Assembly: GCF_008801935.1 (NCBI RefSeq)
Contig: NZ_VZOT01000010.1
Coordinates: 1-64,000, forward strand
From: Comamonas kerstersii
GTDB taxonomy: Bacteria; Pseudomonadota; Gammaproteobacteria; Burkholderiales; Burkholderiaceae_C
Direction of reading: 5' to 3'
DNA: 64,000 nt
Each line of letters starts with the position of its first letter. Within the stretch, counting starts at the first letter, position 1. Below, in pieces: positions 1-7,281 of the stretch. The translations under genes were made by a program, and so were the position numbers. The notes under the pieces are model-generated. The model was not told where the DNA came from, searched no databases, and saw nothing but the letters and a program-made list of their open reading frames with translations.

Positions 1-135
1 CACGTCAAAGTTCGCTACCGAGGCTTGAGAAAGAACACGCAGCAATTGCATACCCTGTTTGCCTTGGCGAACTTGTGGATGGCCCGTGGCCGTTTGCTGA
101 AAAACAGCCAATCCAAGCCTGGTGTGGGTGCATAA
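1..135 (+). mobile_element. IS5-family transposase, C-terminal fragment (cut by window edge)
   Basis: Frame 1 is open from the first base to a TAA at 133-135 and reads as the extreme C-terminus of an IS5-type DDE transposase: a KVRYRGL stretch followed by LHTLFALANLWMAR, matching the conserved KARYKGL...LFTLANL tail of the IS5 subgroup. Only about 44 residues are visible, so the catalytic residues lie outside the window and intactness cannot be judged. The right end of the element must lie between the stop codon and the rci gene at 229; no terminal repeat can be assigned without the left end. Confidence 0.7.
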
Positions 136-139
136 AAAG

Positions 140-168
140 CAAGATGCCCGCGAAACGCGGGCATCTTG
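140..168 (-). terminator. Perfect 13-bp stem hairpin, terminator-like on the minus strand
   Basis: CAAGATGCCCGCG (140-152), an AAA loop, then its exact complement (156-168). On the minus strand the stem is followed by GCTTTTTA, giving a rho-independent form; on the plus strand there is no T-run. It lies between the IS5 transposase stop and rci, so it may belong to the insertion sequence and would block antisense transcripts entering it. Confidence 0.6.
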
Positions 169-228
169 AGTGCCAGGGGCAATGGAACATCACACTCGTT
201 CAAGCACTATCACGCTTGAAATCGAGTT

Positions 229-1391
229 ATGCAGAGGTTCCTTAAAGCTATGACGAAGATAAAGCTAAAAGACGCATTAAAAATTTACCGTGAAAAAGTT
301 TCAATTCTAAAGAAGGGCTATGCTCAAGAGCGCTTCCGGTTGCATTATTTAATAAGCACTTTTCTAGGTGATTTATTCGTTGATGAAATAACAAGTGTAG
401 ATATTGCAACATATCGAGATCAAAGACTTGAAAGTACAAATATAAAAACCAATAAAAAATTTCTGCAGCCACAGTCAGACTGGAACTGAGTCTTTTGTCA
501 AACTTCTTTGATGTCGCAAGAATTGAATGGGGTTATTGCGAAGGCAATCCAGTTAAAAATGTTAGAAAACCTAAAGCTGCACCAGGTCGAGATAGAAGGC
601 TTACTTCAAGAGAACTAAAGCTGATCCTTAGATATTGCCACAACCACAGAAATTCAGAGTTGCAAAGCATTATTGTGTTTGCACTTGAGACAGCCATGAG
701 ACAAGGGGAAATTCTGAGTCTGAAGTGGGAAAATATCAATTTGAATCAACGGGTTGCGTGCTTGCCAGACACAAAGAATGGTACTAGGCGGGATGTTCCA
801 CTTTCGCTTAGAGCAAGAGACATGCTGCTACGGCTTGGACAAAAACAAACAGGAAAGGTGTTCACGTATACAAGTAGCGGCATAAAAAGCACATGGAGAC
901 TTATGCTGGAGCGTCTAGAAATTGAAGATTTGCACTTTCACGATTTACGGCATGAAGCCATATCGCTACTTTTCGAAAAAGGCACATTAGACATGATGGA
1001 GATAGCTGCTATTAGCGGACATAAATCACTATCAATGCTAAAGCGCTACACGCATTTACGAGCTCAGAAATTAGTTAGAAAGCTTGAAGCACCCAAGCAG
1101 AAGGGGCGTGCAGCAATACTCAACAACTTGGTTCCATACCCTGCTGAGATTTTCGTTAGGAATGGAAAATTCGTAATACGAATTTTAGATTTCGAGCAAT
1201 TTGAGATTGAATGTGATAACTATGAAAAAGCAGTTGAATATGCGCAAGATAAATTATTGCGGAAAATTATCCTTGAGATGAAATACGAGAAAAGCGTGAC
1301 AGCGCCAGATCAGTACCTGGAGCCTGTACCGCAAGATAGAATAACGATGATTGATCCTCTGGCAGAAACCCACTTTGAGACTTTATTTTGA
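229..1391 (+). pseudogene. rci: Shufflon recombinase Rci, disrupted by a -1 frameshift
   Basis: Tyrosine recombinase of the Rci type, which inverts shufflon segments between sfx sites to switch the C-terminus of PilV. The first part (229-489) is the SAM-like core-binding domain. The second (from about 459 to 1391) holds the catalytic domain with FALETAMRQGEI (Arg I), FHDLRHEAIS (HxxR) and ISGHKSLSMLKRYTH (His and the Tyr nucleophile), plus the C-terminal tail typical of R64 Rci. Frame changes in the A-run at 454-459: adding one A gives NKKISAATVRLELSLLSNFF, as in R64 Rci, and a product of about 387 residues. As written the gene stops at 489. Start 229 or 250. It sits next to the shufflon, as in R64 and SPI-7. 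It could be a true pseudogene, a homopolymer sequencing error, or (less likely) recoding. Confidence 0.85.
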
Positions 1392-1433
1392 GTAAAGTAT
1401 CAACGACGCTTGGAAAACAATCATTTAAATCAA

Positions 1434-1442
1434 CAATTTAGG
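1434..1442. repeat. Left target-site duplication of the IS903-group element
   Basis: CAATTTAGG directly before the left inverted repeat, repeated exactly at 2470-2478 after the right one. Nine base pairs is the duplication length known for the IS903 group. Confidence 0.9.
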
Positions 1443-2469
1443 GGCGTTGTTGCATAAATCGCTGTGCTGCAGGCCGTAGGCTTGCGACATGAGCTCCCCC
1501 AATAAACCTCGCTACCGCACCACCAACTGGAAACAGTACAACGCTGCCCTCAAGGCTCGAGGCTCTTTGTCAATTTGGCTGGATAAGCGCATGACATGGT
1601 TTGCCGCTGGAAGCGGCAAACGCGGGCGCAGCCCGAAGTTCTCGGATGCGGCGATTCAATTTTGTTTGACGCTCAAGAACCTGTTTGGCTTGGCGCTGAG
1701 ACAAACTACAGGCTTGGTGGAGTCTGTGCTGCAACTGTGTGGCCTTGCCTGGCCGGCTCCAGACTTCAGCACCCTGTGCAGGCGGCAGCGAGGTTTGAAT
1801 GTCCAAATTCCGTACACCCGCAGTCAAGCAGGCTTGCACTTTCTGGTTGATTCGACAGGCATCAAGTTCCTGGGTGAAGGCGAGTGGAAATGCAAAAAGC
1901 ACGGCGCTGAATACCGCCGTCAATGGCGCAAGCTGCACATTGGTATCGATGCGGATACCTTGCAGATTCGGGCCATTTGTGTGACGAGTAATAACGTCAG
2001 TGATGCCTCGGTGCTACCAGACTTGCTGGAGCAACTACCGCCCGATGAAACGCTTCAAAGTCTTATCGGTGATGGTGCCTACGATACACAGCCCGCCTAC
2101 GAAGCAGTCATCAAGCACGGTGCAATCCCTATCATTCCTCCCCGTAAAAATGCACGAGTGCGCAGAGGTACTGTGTTCGAGCACCGCAACGCAGCGCTTG
2201 CTGCGTGTAGGCGTTTGGGCCGCAGTATCTGGAAACGCTGGATTGGCTACCACCGCCGAAGCTTGGTGGAAACCAAGATGAACTGCATCAAACGTCTGGG
2301 CGAGCGGGTGATGTCCCGTACCTTTGAGCGCCAAGTTAACGAGCTGCATATCCGAGCGGCCATATTGAATCGATTTACTGAACTGGGCCGTCCTCAGACG
2401 GCAGCCGTGGCATAGCCACGGCCGGGGTTGGGGGTAACTCGCCTCAAACTGGATTTATGCAACAACGCC
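1443..2469 (+). mobile_element. Complete IS903-group (IS5 family) insertion sequence
   Basis: A 1027-bp element with perfect 18-bp terminal inverted repeats (GGCGTTGTTGCATAAATC at 1443-1460 and its complement at 2452-2469), one transposase gene, and a perfect 9-bp target duplication. Removing the element and one duplication joins the rci downstream region directly to the first sfx site at 2486, so the insertion fell in the short spacer between rci and the shufflon and broke no gene. The perfect duplication suggests a recent simple insertion. Confidence 0.95.
1489..2415 (+). CDS. IS903-group transposase
   Basis: A 308-residue DDE transposase, full length for the IS903 group. The catalytic triad is visible as D121 (in LVDSTGIKFLGEGEWK), D195 (in IGDGAYDT) and E261 in the family signature GYHRRSLVETKM (Y-R-E-K). 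The N-terminal NKPRYRTTNWKQYNAAL and the RQTTGLVESVLQL segment are characteristic. It starts at ATG 1489 and ends at TAG 2413-2415, and is the only gene of the element. The element appears able to transpose. Confidence 0.95.
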   Translation: MSSPNKPRYRTTNWKQYNAALKARGSLSIWLDKRMTWFAAGSGKRGRSPKFSDAAIQFCLTLKNLFGLALRQTTGLVESVLQLCGLAWPAPDFSTLCRRQRGLNVQIPYTRSQAGLHFLVDSTGIKFLGEGEWKCKKHGAEYRRQWRKLHIGIDADTLQIRAICVTSNNVSDASVLPDLLEQLPPDETLQSLIGDGAYDTQPAYEAVIKHGAIPIIPPRKNARVRRGTVFEHRNAALAACRRLGRSIWKRWIGYHRRSLVETKMNCIKRLGERVMSRTFERQVNELHIRAAILNRFTELGRPQTAAVA

Positions 2470-2483
2470 CAATTTAGGCAGTA

Positions 2484-2816
2484 AATTGTCAATCCGGTAG
2501 CTGGAAAAATGCTCAAGGTTCAGGCGGTACAGGCTTACGTGGTTTTCTTACCCCGTTTAAAGGCAAGGCCACATCTTGCAGCGCGTATGCCGGACATGGC
2601 AATGGCACCAACACATACTCAGCCCGTGTCGATTTGAATGGCGATTTGTATTTGACACGTACATATTGGGGGACAAGTTATACTTGCAAAAATACATATC
2701 AATGCGGTGAAATTTCATTTTTAGGCTATGGGATAAGCGTTGAATTCGGCGTTGATAATGGTGGCGAAGGTGCTGGAGGCGTTTCTCGATGTACAGCAAT
2801 ATTCCCGCTCATCTAA
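2484..2816 (+). CDS. Silent PilV C-terminal cassette 1 (shufflon segment)
   Basis: Promoterless open frame beginning within the sfx site (N-C-Q-S-G-S-W) and ending at TAA 2814-2816, immediately before the next sfx. It encodes about 110 residues with GTGLRGFLTPFKG, a central Cys-containing part and an ending SRCTAIFPLI. The currently expressed cassette at 3443-3776 has GTGIQGFLAPYKG and CSALFPNI at matching places, so the two are homologous. It has no start codon of its own; it is expressed only when inversion between this sfx and the opposing one at 3756 fuses it to the constant region of pilV. Confidence 0.85.
   Translation, partial: NCQSGSWKNAQGSGGTGLRGFLTPFKGKATSCSAYAGHGNGTNTYSARVDLNGDLYLTRTYWGTSYTCKNTYQCGEISFLGYGISVEFGVDNGGEGAGGVSRCTAIFPLI
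2486..2506 (+). repeat. sfx recombination site 1
   Basis: Contains TCAATCCGGTAGCTGG, which matches the sfx consensus of R64 (GTGCCAATCCGGT...TGG). The same 21 bp recur at 2817 and 3047 in direct orientation and at 3756 inverted. Bases diverge right after the site (AAAAAT here, AAGAA elsewhere). Confidence 0.9.
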
Positions 2817-3042
2817 TTGTCAATCCGGTAGCTGGAAGAAGAACTCAAACACAGGATTTGGTGGAATATATACGCGCTATGAAGGGTCGTCAGCTGGGTG
2901 CGCAGGGCCTAACCCGTTAACCAATAGTTGCTCATGCCCAAATGGGTTTACTGAACACGCTACTTTGAGTGGGCTTTGGTGGAATAGAAATCCTGGTGAT
3001 ACAAATATTTATTTGTACCAGTGCCTGCCAGAAAATATGTAG
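2815..3042 (+). CDS. Silent PilV C-terminal cassette 2 (shufflon segment)
   Basis: Open frame from the sfx site at 2817 (NCQSGSWKK) to TAG 3040-3042, about 75 residues. It is shorter than the others and not obviously homologous after the sfx-encoded residues. It is Cys-rich (Cys in SSAGCAG, NSCSCPNG and LYQC), suggesting a disulfide-stabilised binding tip. It is in frame with the pilV constant region if the sfx sites at 2817 and 3756 recombine. No promoter or start codon of its own is visible. Confidence 0.8.
   Translation, partial: NCQSGSWKKNSNTGFGGIYTRYEGSSAGCAGPNPLTNSCSCPNGFTEHATLSGLWWNRNPGDTNIYLYQCLPENM
2817..2837 (+). repeat. sfx recombination site 2
   Basis: Identical 21-bp copy of the shufflon site, directly after the TAA of cassette 1. 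Direct orientation relative to sites 1 and 3, inverted relative to site 4. Confidence 0.9.
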
Positions 3043-3044
3043 CT

Positions 3045-3347
3045 TCTTGTCAATCCGGTAGCTGGAAGAAGGCACAAGGTAGCTCTGGCGGCATAGGTCA
3101 GTACTACTTGAAAATCAACGGCTACTCATCCACTTACTTCGGTTATGGCAAGCTTGATGGAGACAAGTTCTCCGGCAACATCCAGTGCACGACAAACTCA
3201 AAATGTGGAGCTGGTGGTTTTTACTGGTGCGGCACGAACACCTCGTGTGCGGCAAACTATGTTTTTGACAATGCATATGGCTACTACGGTGGCGCAGTAG
3301 CTGGCGTGCTTGAAATTCCTGTCAACTCCGTAACAAAGTTGTGGTGA
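3045..3347 (+). CDS. Silent PilV C-terminal cassette 3 (shufflon segment)
   Basis: Open frame from the sfx site at 3047 (SCQSGSWKKAQGSSGGIG) to TGA 3345-3347, about 100 residues ending VNSVTKLW. It is rich in Gly and Tyr (YGYYGGAV, YFGYGKLDG) with several Cys. It lies opposite the active cassette on the same invertible segment, so a single inversion between sfx 3 (3047) and sfx 4 (3756) would exchange the two. Its first ten post-sfx residues match the active cassette (KKAQGSSGG), showing that identity extends beyond the 21-bp core at these two sites. Confidence 0.85.
   Translation, partial: SCQSGSWKKAQGSSGGIGQYYLKINGYSSTYFGYGKLDGDKFSGNIQCTTNSKCGAGGFYWCGTNTSCAANYVFDNAYGYYGGAVAGVLEIPVNSVTKLW
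3047..3067 (+). repeat. sfx recombination site 3
   Basis: 21-bp shufflon site, same orientation as sites 1 and 2. Together with the inverted site at 3756-3776 it bounds the innermost, two-ORF invertible segment. Confidence 0.9.
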
Positions 3348-3405
3348 TTGCCTATCAGACACTTGCTCGCAGAATTTCCCTGCGACTTGAAGCTGAAGCA
3401 TAAAA

Positions 3406-3426
3406 AAAGCGACAAACTGTCGCTTT
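3406..3426. terminator. Bidirectional intrinsic terminator inside the invertible segment
   Basis: AAAGCGACA (3406-3414), loop AAC, TGTCGCTTT (3418-3426), flanked by an A-run on the left and T-rich sequence on the right, so it forms a terminator in both directions. It lies between the converging stops of cassette 3 (3347) and active pilV (3443). Because it inverts with the segment, it would end the pilV transcript in either orientation. Confidence 0.8.
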
Positions 3427-3442
3427 ATTTTGCTTGTAAAGA

Positions 3443-4693
3443 TCAGATGTTCGGAAACAGTGCGCTGCATGTGTACTCAGTGGTTCCGCCCCCATCATCG
3501 CTGGTGCTACTGGCGTAATAGAAGACTCCTAGGCCAGTAAAAGTTGCATTCCCACAAACGTGGGTATTGACGCATGTACCTACAACCGAGCCTGATCGAT
3601 TAAGAAGGTTGATGACAAGTCCGCTGTCATTTACGGTTGCACTGACACCTCTTCTTGTGATGGCTGTGCCTCTTGTCATGCAGCTGATAGACATGCCTTT
3701 GTAAGGCGCGAGAAACCCTTGAATTCCGGTGCCGCCAGAGCTACCTTGTGCCTTCTTCCAGCTACCGGATTGACAAGAGAGTATCAAGCCACCAGCACCG
3801 GATGCCACCAGGCCGTCCTTGAGGCATGCAGCCCCTTCTACGACATTCGGGCCATCGAACTCCAAAAACTCTCCAGTCTTGAGGCGTCCTGACGCTGATA
3901 CGGTCTGTGTGGCTACGTCGTCAGCATTTCGGATGCTGTGACGCACGCCAGAGTCGTCTTGCATGTTGATGCTGCCTGTTCTGGGCAAGCTGCCGTCGCG
4001 GCGGTCAAATTCCAGGAAGCCGCGGCTGTCGTAGCCGTTGGTGATGGCAATCAGGCCGGCTGAGGAGGAGGGGTTGGGTGCGACCTGCACGCCATCCTTG
4101 GATACGAACACGCCAGGCGCTTCAGGAAGTGCGACGCCGGCACGGCCGCTGCTCGCAACGGCGGCAGCGATCGATGCTCGGCGCACATCCACCAAGCTTT
4201 GGTCGTGCAACTCGACCATGGGTTGCGTAGACGAAACCAGTGAGGTGACATTGCAGTTGGGGATGAAGCAGCCACTGGTGGGCACGTTCAACTGAATGCT
4301 GAAGTCGATGCTCAGGCCGTTGTAGACCAGTGGACTGGCCAGATCCTCGCGCAACAGATCCATGCGGTAAAGATCGTCGGGGGTTGGAGCACGTACACGC
4401 GAAGAGGGGACGGTATGCCCATTTCGCTGGACCTGCTGGTGTCTTTGGATCTGCGTGAAGAACGTGGTTGCATACGTCTTGACGGCGTCATCAAGCGCTG
4501 AGAGCCTGGCACCCACCATCTCTGCCCGTTTGTCAGCCATGGAGCTGGCCTGGCGCTCAGCGTACAGCGACAAAAAGCCGCCCAAGATGAGCATGGCCAA
4601 CATGACCGCAACGGCAAGAGAAGGCAAGAACATGCCGCGCTGTGCTTGCTTGCATGGTGAAAGCGGGAAGAGTGTGGTGTGTGCCATGGACAT
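3443..4693 (-). CDS. pilV: PilV, shufflon-variable type IVb pilus tip adhesin (current variant)
   Basis: A 416-residue minor pilin/adhesin. In R64-type thin pili, PilV sits at the tip and its variable C-terminus decides which recipient surface is bound in liquid mating. The N-terminus KQAQRG-MFLPSLAVAVMLAMLI has a prepilin-like Gly before a hydrophobic helix, although position +5 is Ser rather than the usual Glu. The constant region covers residues 1 to about 305. The sfx site encodes SCQSGSWKK near residue 307, and the remaining 100 or so residues are the exchangeable cassette ending CSALFPNI. Last gene of the pil operon, 5 bp after the PilT-like ATPase. The three silent cassettes lie downstream. 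Confidence 0.9.
   Translation of the reverse strand: MSMAHTTLFPLSPCKQAQRGMFLPSLAVAVMLAMLILGGFLSLYAERQASSMADKRAEMVGARLSALDDAVKTYATTFFTQIQRHQQVQRNGHTVPSSRVRAPTPDDLYRMDLLREDLASPLVYNGLSIDFSIQLNVPTSGCFIPNCNVTSLVSSTQPMVELHDQSLVDVRRASIAAAVASSGRAGVALPEAPGVFVSKDGVQVAPNPSSSAGLIAITNGYDSRGFLEFDRRDGSLPRTGSINMQDDSGVRHSIRNADDVATQTVSASGRLKTGEFLEFDGPNVVEGAACLKDGLVASGAGGLILSCQSGSWKKAQGSSGGTGIQGFLAPYKGMSISCMTRGTAITRRGVSATVNDSGLVINLLNRSGSVVGTCVNTHVCGNATFTGLGVFYYASSTSDDGGGTTEYTCSALFPNI
3756..3776 (-). repeat. sfx recombination site 4 (inverted, within pilV)
   Basis: Reverse complement of the 21-bp sfx site, in frame inside pilV. It marks the border between constant and variable regions and is the only site inverted relative to the other three, so every productive inversion must use it. 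Confidence 0.92.
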
Positions 4694-4698
4694 TTCAA

Positions 4699-5592
4699 TC
4701 AGGACATGTTTTTGAGGAGCTGCCTTTGCACCTCTTCACTGAGTGCCGCGAATTCGCCAGCCTTGATGTGTGCTGTTGCCTTGTTATCGCGTGGAAGTGC
4801 GTTGACCTCCAGGCGTCCACCAGGATCAAACTTCTGGTGGACGGCCAGCTGGATGGCCGTAGCCAGTAACGCGTTGGCGTTCTCTTCACCAGCTGCCTTG
4901 GCCATGGCTGCCAATCGCTGCAAGCCTTCAGGAATGCTTTTGGCGTGCATGGTGGCCAGCACCAGGTGGCCATCGACGGCCACGCGCACAAGCTCTGCGG
5001 CCGTGAGGTTCTCACGCACCTCGCCGTAGCCCAGCATGCTGGAATCCTTGGCTGGAAAACACCGCAGTGCTGTGTGAATGGCTTTCTCGTAGCCACCCAG
5101 CTCATCGACATCGAGCTGCTCGCAGTAACCAGACTTGCCATGCCGGCCCTCCAATGGATGCTCGGGAGGATCTTCCAGGGTCAAGCAGTAACCACCGTGC
5201 AACGCCAAGCGCCCAGCAATCGTGGCTGACAAGGTGGTGGTTTTGCCAGCGCCTGTTTGGCCAAAGATCACGACCAGGCCCCCGTGGGTCTTGAGCTTGC
5301 TGCTGAGCAGCAATTGCTTGATCCAGCTGGGCAGCATCAGCTCATCAAGGTTGGGGCACGCAACGGGCATTCGGCGCAATGCATAGCGATCCTCGCGCAT
5401 GCGTTGATTGCGCCAACGGCTGCCATCAGGCAGCTGCAGCATCTTCTTGTCCGGGTGCTCTTTGACAGCAGCTCGAACAGGGCCCACGGTGCTTTCATGA
5501 ACCGCTTCAGCCACTGTCTGTCCGGGAAAAACAATCGTGGGTGCGTCAGCAGCCACAGAAATGTGGAGATCAGTGATTTCTGGCACAGACAT
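4699..5592 (-). CDS. pilT: PilT-like ATPase of the conjugative pilus
   Basis: A 297-residue secretion-type ATPase. Walker A is GQTGAGKTTT near residue 110. Next come an Asp box region (TLEDPPEH), a degenerate Walker B around LGYGEVREN, and the His box ATMHAKS, an arrangement like PilT retraction ATPases. It is shorter than canonical PilT (about 345 residues). PAPI-1-like elements encode an equivalent PilT2 beside PilS2 and PilV2. It may power retraction of the mating pilus; that role is inferred. It lies between pilS (3 bp upstream) and pilV (5 bp downstream). Note that gene symbol pilT in R64 denotes a lytic transglycosylase instead. Confidence 0.8.
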   Translation of the reverse strand: MSVPEITDLHISVAADAPTIVFPGQTVAEAVHESTVGPVRAAVKEHPDKKMLQLPDGSRWRNQRMREDRYALRRMPVACPNLDELMLPSWIKQLLLSSKLKTHGGLVVIFGQTGAGKTTTLSATIAGRLALHGGYCLTLEDPPEHPLEGRHGKSGYCEQLDVDELGGYEKAIHTALRCFPAKDSSMLGYGEVRENLTAAELVRVAVDGHLVLATMHAKSIPEGLQRLAAMAKAAGEENANALLATAIQLAVHQKFDPGGRLEVNALPRDNKATAHIKAGEFAALSEEVQRQLLKNMS

Positions 5593-5595
5593 GAA

Positions 5596-6159
5596 TTAAC
5601 GGCGGAAGTTGAAAGTGATCGTGTTTGCTTCAGACGAATTGCATTGGTCTGCAGCCGTCTCCGAAGCCAGAGCGGTTGTGGCCGTCTTGATCGACGTGGA
5701 GTTCACTGTGGCGCTGACATAGAGGTTGCTGCTGAGGGCGTCCGTGATGTTGTTGCACTCACGCGATGGCACGTTGTTGATGGTTCCCACGGCCAGGTTG
5801 TTGCCAGAGGCAGGGCCAAATGTGATTTCTCCCCATTTGGTGAGAATCTTGCCGGTAGGCACATTGCCAGTCATTTCGGTCATGCCATCCGAAAACCAAC
5901 GGCGCTTGGCCACTTCAGCCGTAGTCAAACCGGCATAGGAAGTCCGGTTGTTGTAACTGGCTTGAATTTTCGGGATGGCCGATTGCAATTCGTTGGTGAC
6001 CTTGGAAGCGTTGTAGCTTGCCAAAATACCTGGCACGTAAGCCCAAGCCAGCAGCACAACAATCGCCGCCAAGCCGGCAGCAATCGACAATTCAATGAGG
6101 CCGTAGCCACGTTGCTTTTTGATTTTGGAGAGGCTTTTTTTGTGAGATTCACGGGACAT
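5596..6159 (-). CDS. pilS: PilS, major type IVb prepilin
   Basis: A 187-residue prepilin, the structural subunit of the mating pilus. A basic leader of about 18 residues ends KKQRG, followed by YGLIELSIAAGLAAIVVLLAWAY: cleavage after Gly, Glu at +5 and a hydrophobic helix, as in type IVb pilins, with a longer leader than type IVa. The C-terminal half carries a Cys pair (about residues 136 and 172) fitting the pilin disulfide loop. No prepilin peptidase gene (PilU) is present in the cluster, so the host PilD presumably processes it, as known for PAPI-1. There is a 60-bp gap to pilR upstream, the largest in the operon. Confidence 0.92.
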   Translation of the reverse strand: MSRESHKKSLSKIKKQRGYGLIELSIAAGLAAIVVLLAWAYVPGILASYNASKVTNELQSAIPKIQASYNNRTSYAGLTTAEVAKRRWFSDGMTEMTGNVPTGKILTKWGEITFGPASGNNLAVGTINNVPSRECNNITDALSSNLYVSATVNSTSIKTATTALASETAADQCNSSEANTITFNFRR

Positions 6160-6219
6160 TTAGTTATCCATTCTAGAAAATGAGAGATTATTGAAACTAG
6201 TGGTGAGTGTTTGAAGCAG

Positions 6220-7281
6220 TTACAAGGATTTCATGGAGGCCTCCGTAACTTGGGCGAATTGCATATTGCTCATGGTGATGAGAAGAATTGCCGCCGCTAC
6301 TAGCAGCATTGCGAGCAGGCTGACGATGATTGCCTTTCTTTGTGCCTCCTTAATGAATCGCTCACCACTATCAAATGCCAACTTATAGATTGCCTGGTTG
6401 AATTCGGTTCTGTCTGCATAATCTTCAATGCGATCCATGGTCGCTTGATTGAACAGGCCAGTGTCCAGCGCAAGGGCGGGGCGGTCAGGTGTTAATTTCA
6501 AGCGATGCAGCATGACGGTGATGTGCCATGCCAGCCAGGGAGATGCAAAACGCCGCATCATCTCCAGCGCTTCTTTGATACCGTGGTTGTTCGATTGCAG
6601 AAGAATCGACAAGGCAATCAAAAAATTATTGCTTTCGTTATCTCTATATGACGACCACGGATTGAAAGGCAAACGCTCAATACGTTTTCTTATGCGGCCA
6701 TACCAATTCGGACGGCTCCACATGACGGCTGCAAATGATGCGGCACACAGAGCCATGAAAAACACTCCGTTATTCACCAAGACGCTAGACAGGAAGTAAA
6801 TGCTTTTGGTGAGGGCAGGCCATTTTTCAAGCGGCAGGATTTGCAAGTATTCCGGCGCGATCACCAGTGCATAGGAGATCAGAAAACCTAGTAGCACCAC
6901 AGCGGAAATGATTGGGGATGCTAAAGACACAAAGTAAATGCTCTGTGTTTTTCCTTTGATTTCAATGCTGCGGCCTAGGTAGTCCATGGCTTCGTCAATA
7001 CGGCCATCCTCTTCAGCTGCTGTAAGCACCATGGTCTCAAACGCCGGCACCGTGTGCTGCAAGGCATATCCGAAGGACATGCGTCGCATCTTATGAAGCC
7101 AATGCTCATAAAGAGGTGCTAAACCAGTACGGCGGCGTCTTGCGCGCTGTGCTCTGGTTTTCAAAAGGTCAATCGTTGCAGCACCATCGCGCAGAGCCAT
7201 CGCAAAATCTTCGTAGAAGTCTTTGCGATTAGCAGCGAAGGCCTTGAATCTGAACTTTGCGAACTTCAGGCCCCAAGTCAT
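6220..7281 (-). CDS. pilR: PilR, inner-membrane platform protein (GspF/PilC family)
   Basis: A 353-residue polytopic protein of the T2SS F/PilC family, the inner-membrane platform on which PilQ acts. Two cytoplasmic GspF repeats are separated by membrane segments (hydrophobic stretches near residues 110-135 and 155-180, and a third near 325-350). It overlaps pilQ by 4 bp (ATGA), indicating translational coupling. The FETMVLTAAEEDGRIDEAM segment is the typical GspF motif. Length matches R64 PilR. Confidence 0.9.
   Translation of the reverse strand: MTWGLKFAKFRFKAFAANRKDFYEDFAMALRDGAATIDLLKTRAQRARRRRTGLAPLYEHWLHKMRRMSFGYALQHTVPAFETMVLTAAEEDGRIDEAMDYLGRSIEIKGKTQSIYFVSLASPIISAVVLLGFLISYALVIAPEYLQILPLEKWPALTKSIYFLSSVLVNNGVFFMALCAASFAAVMWSRPNWYGRIRKRIERLPFNPWSSYRDNESNNFLIALSILLQSNNHGIKEALEMMRRFASPWLAWHITVMLHRLKLTPDRPALALDTGLFNQATMDRIEDYADRTEFNQAIYKLAFDSGERFIKEAQRKAIIVSLLAMLLVAAAILLITMSNMQFAQVTEASMKSL

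Noticed and set aside
454-462. Programmed -1 frameshifting in rci
   Set aside because: The run reads T AAA AAA TTT; the P-site codon would slip onto TAA, so it is not a good X-XXY-YYZ heptamer, and no stimulatory hairpin is evident. A simple deletion or sequencing error is more likely.
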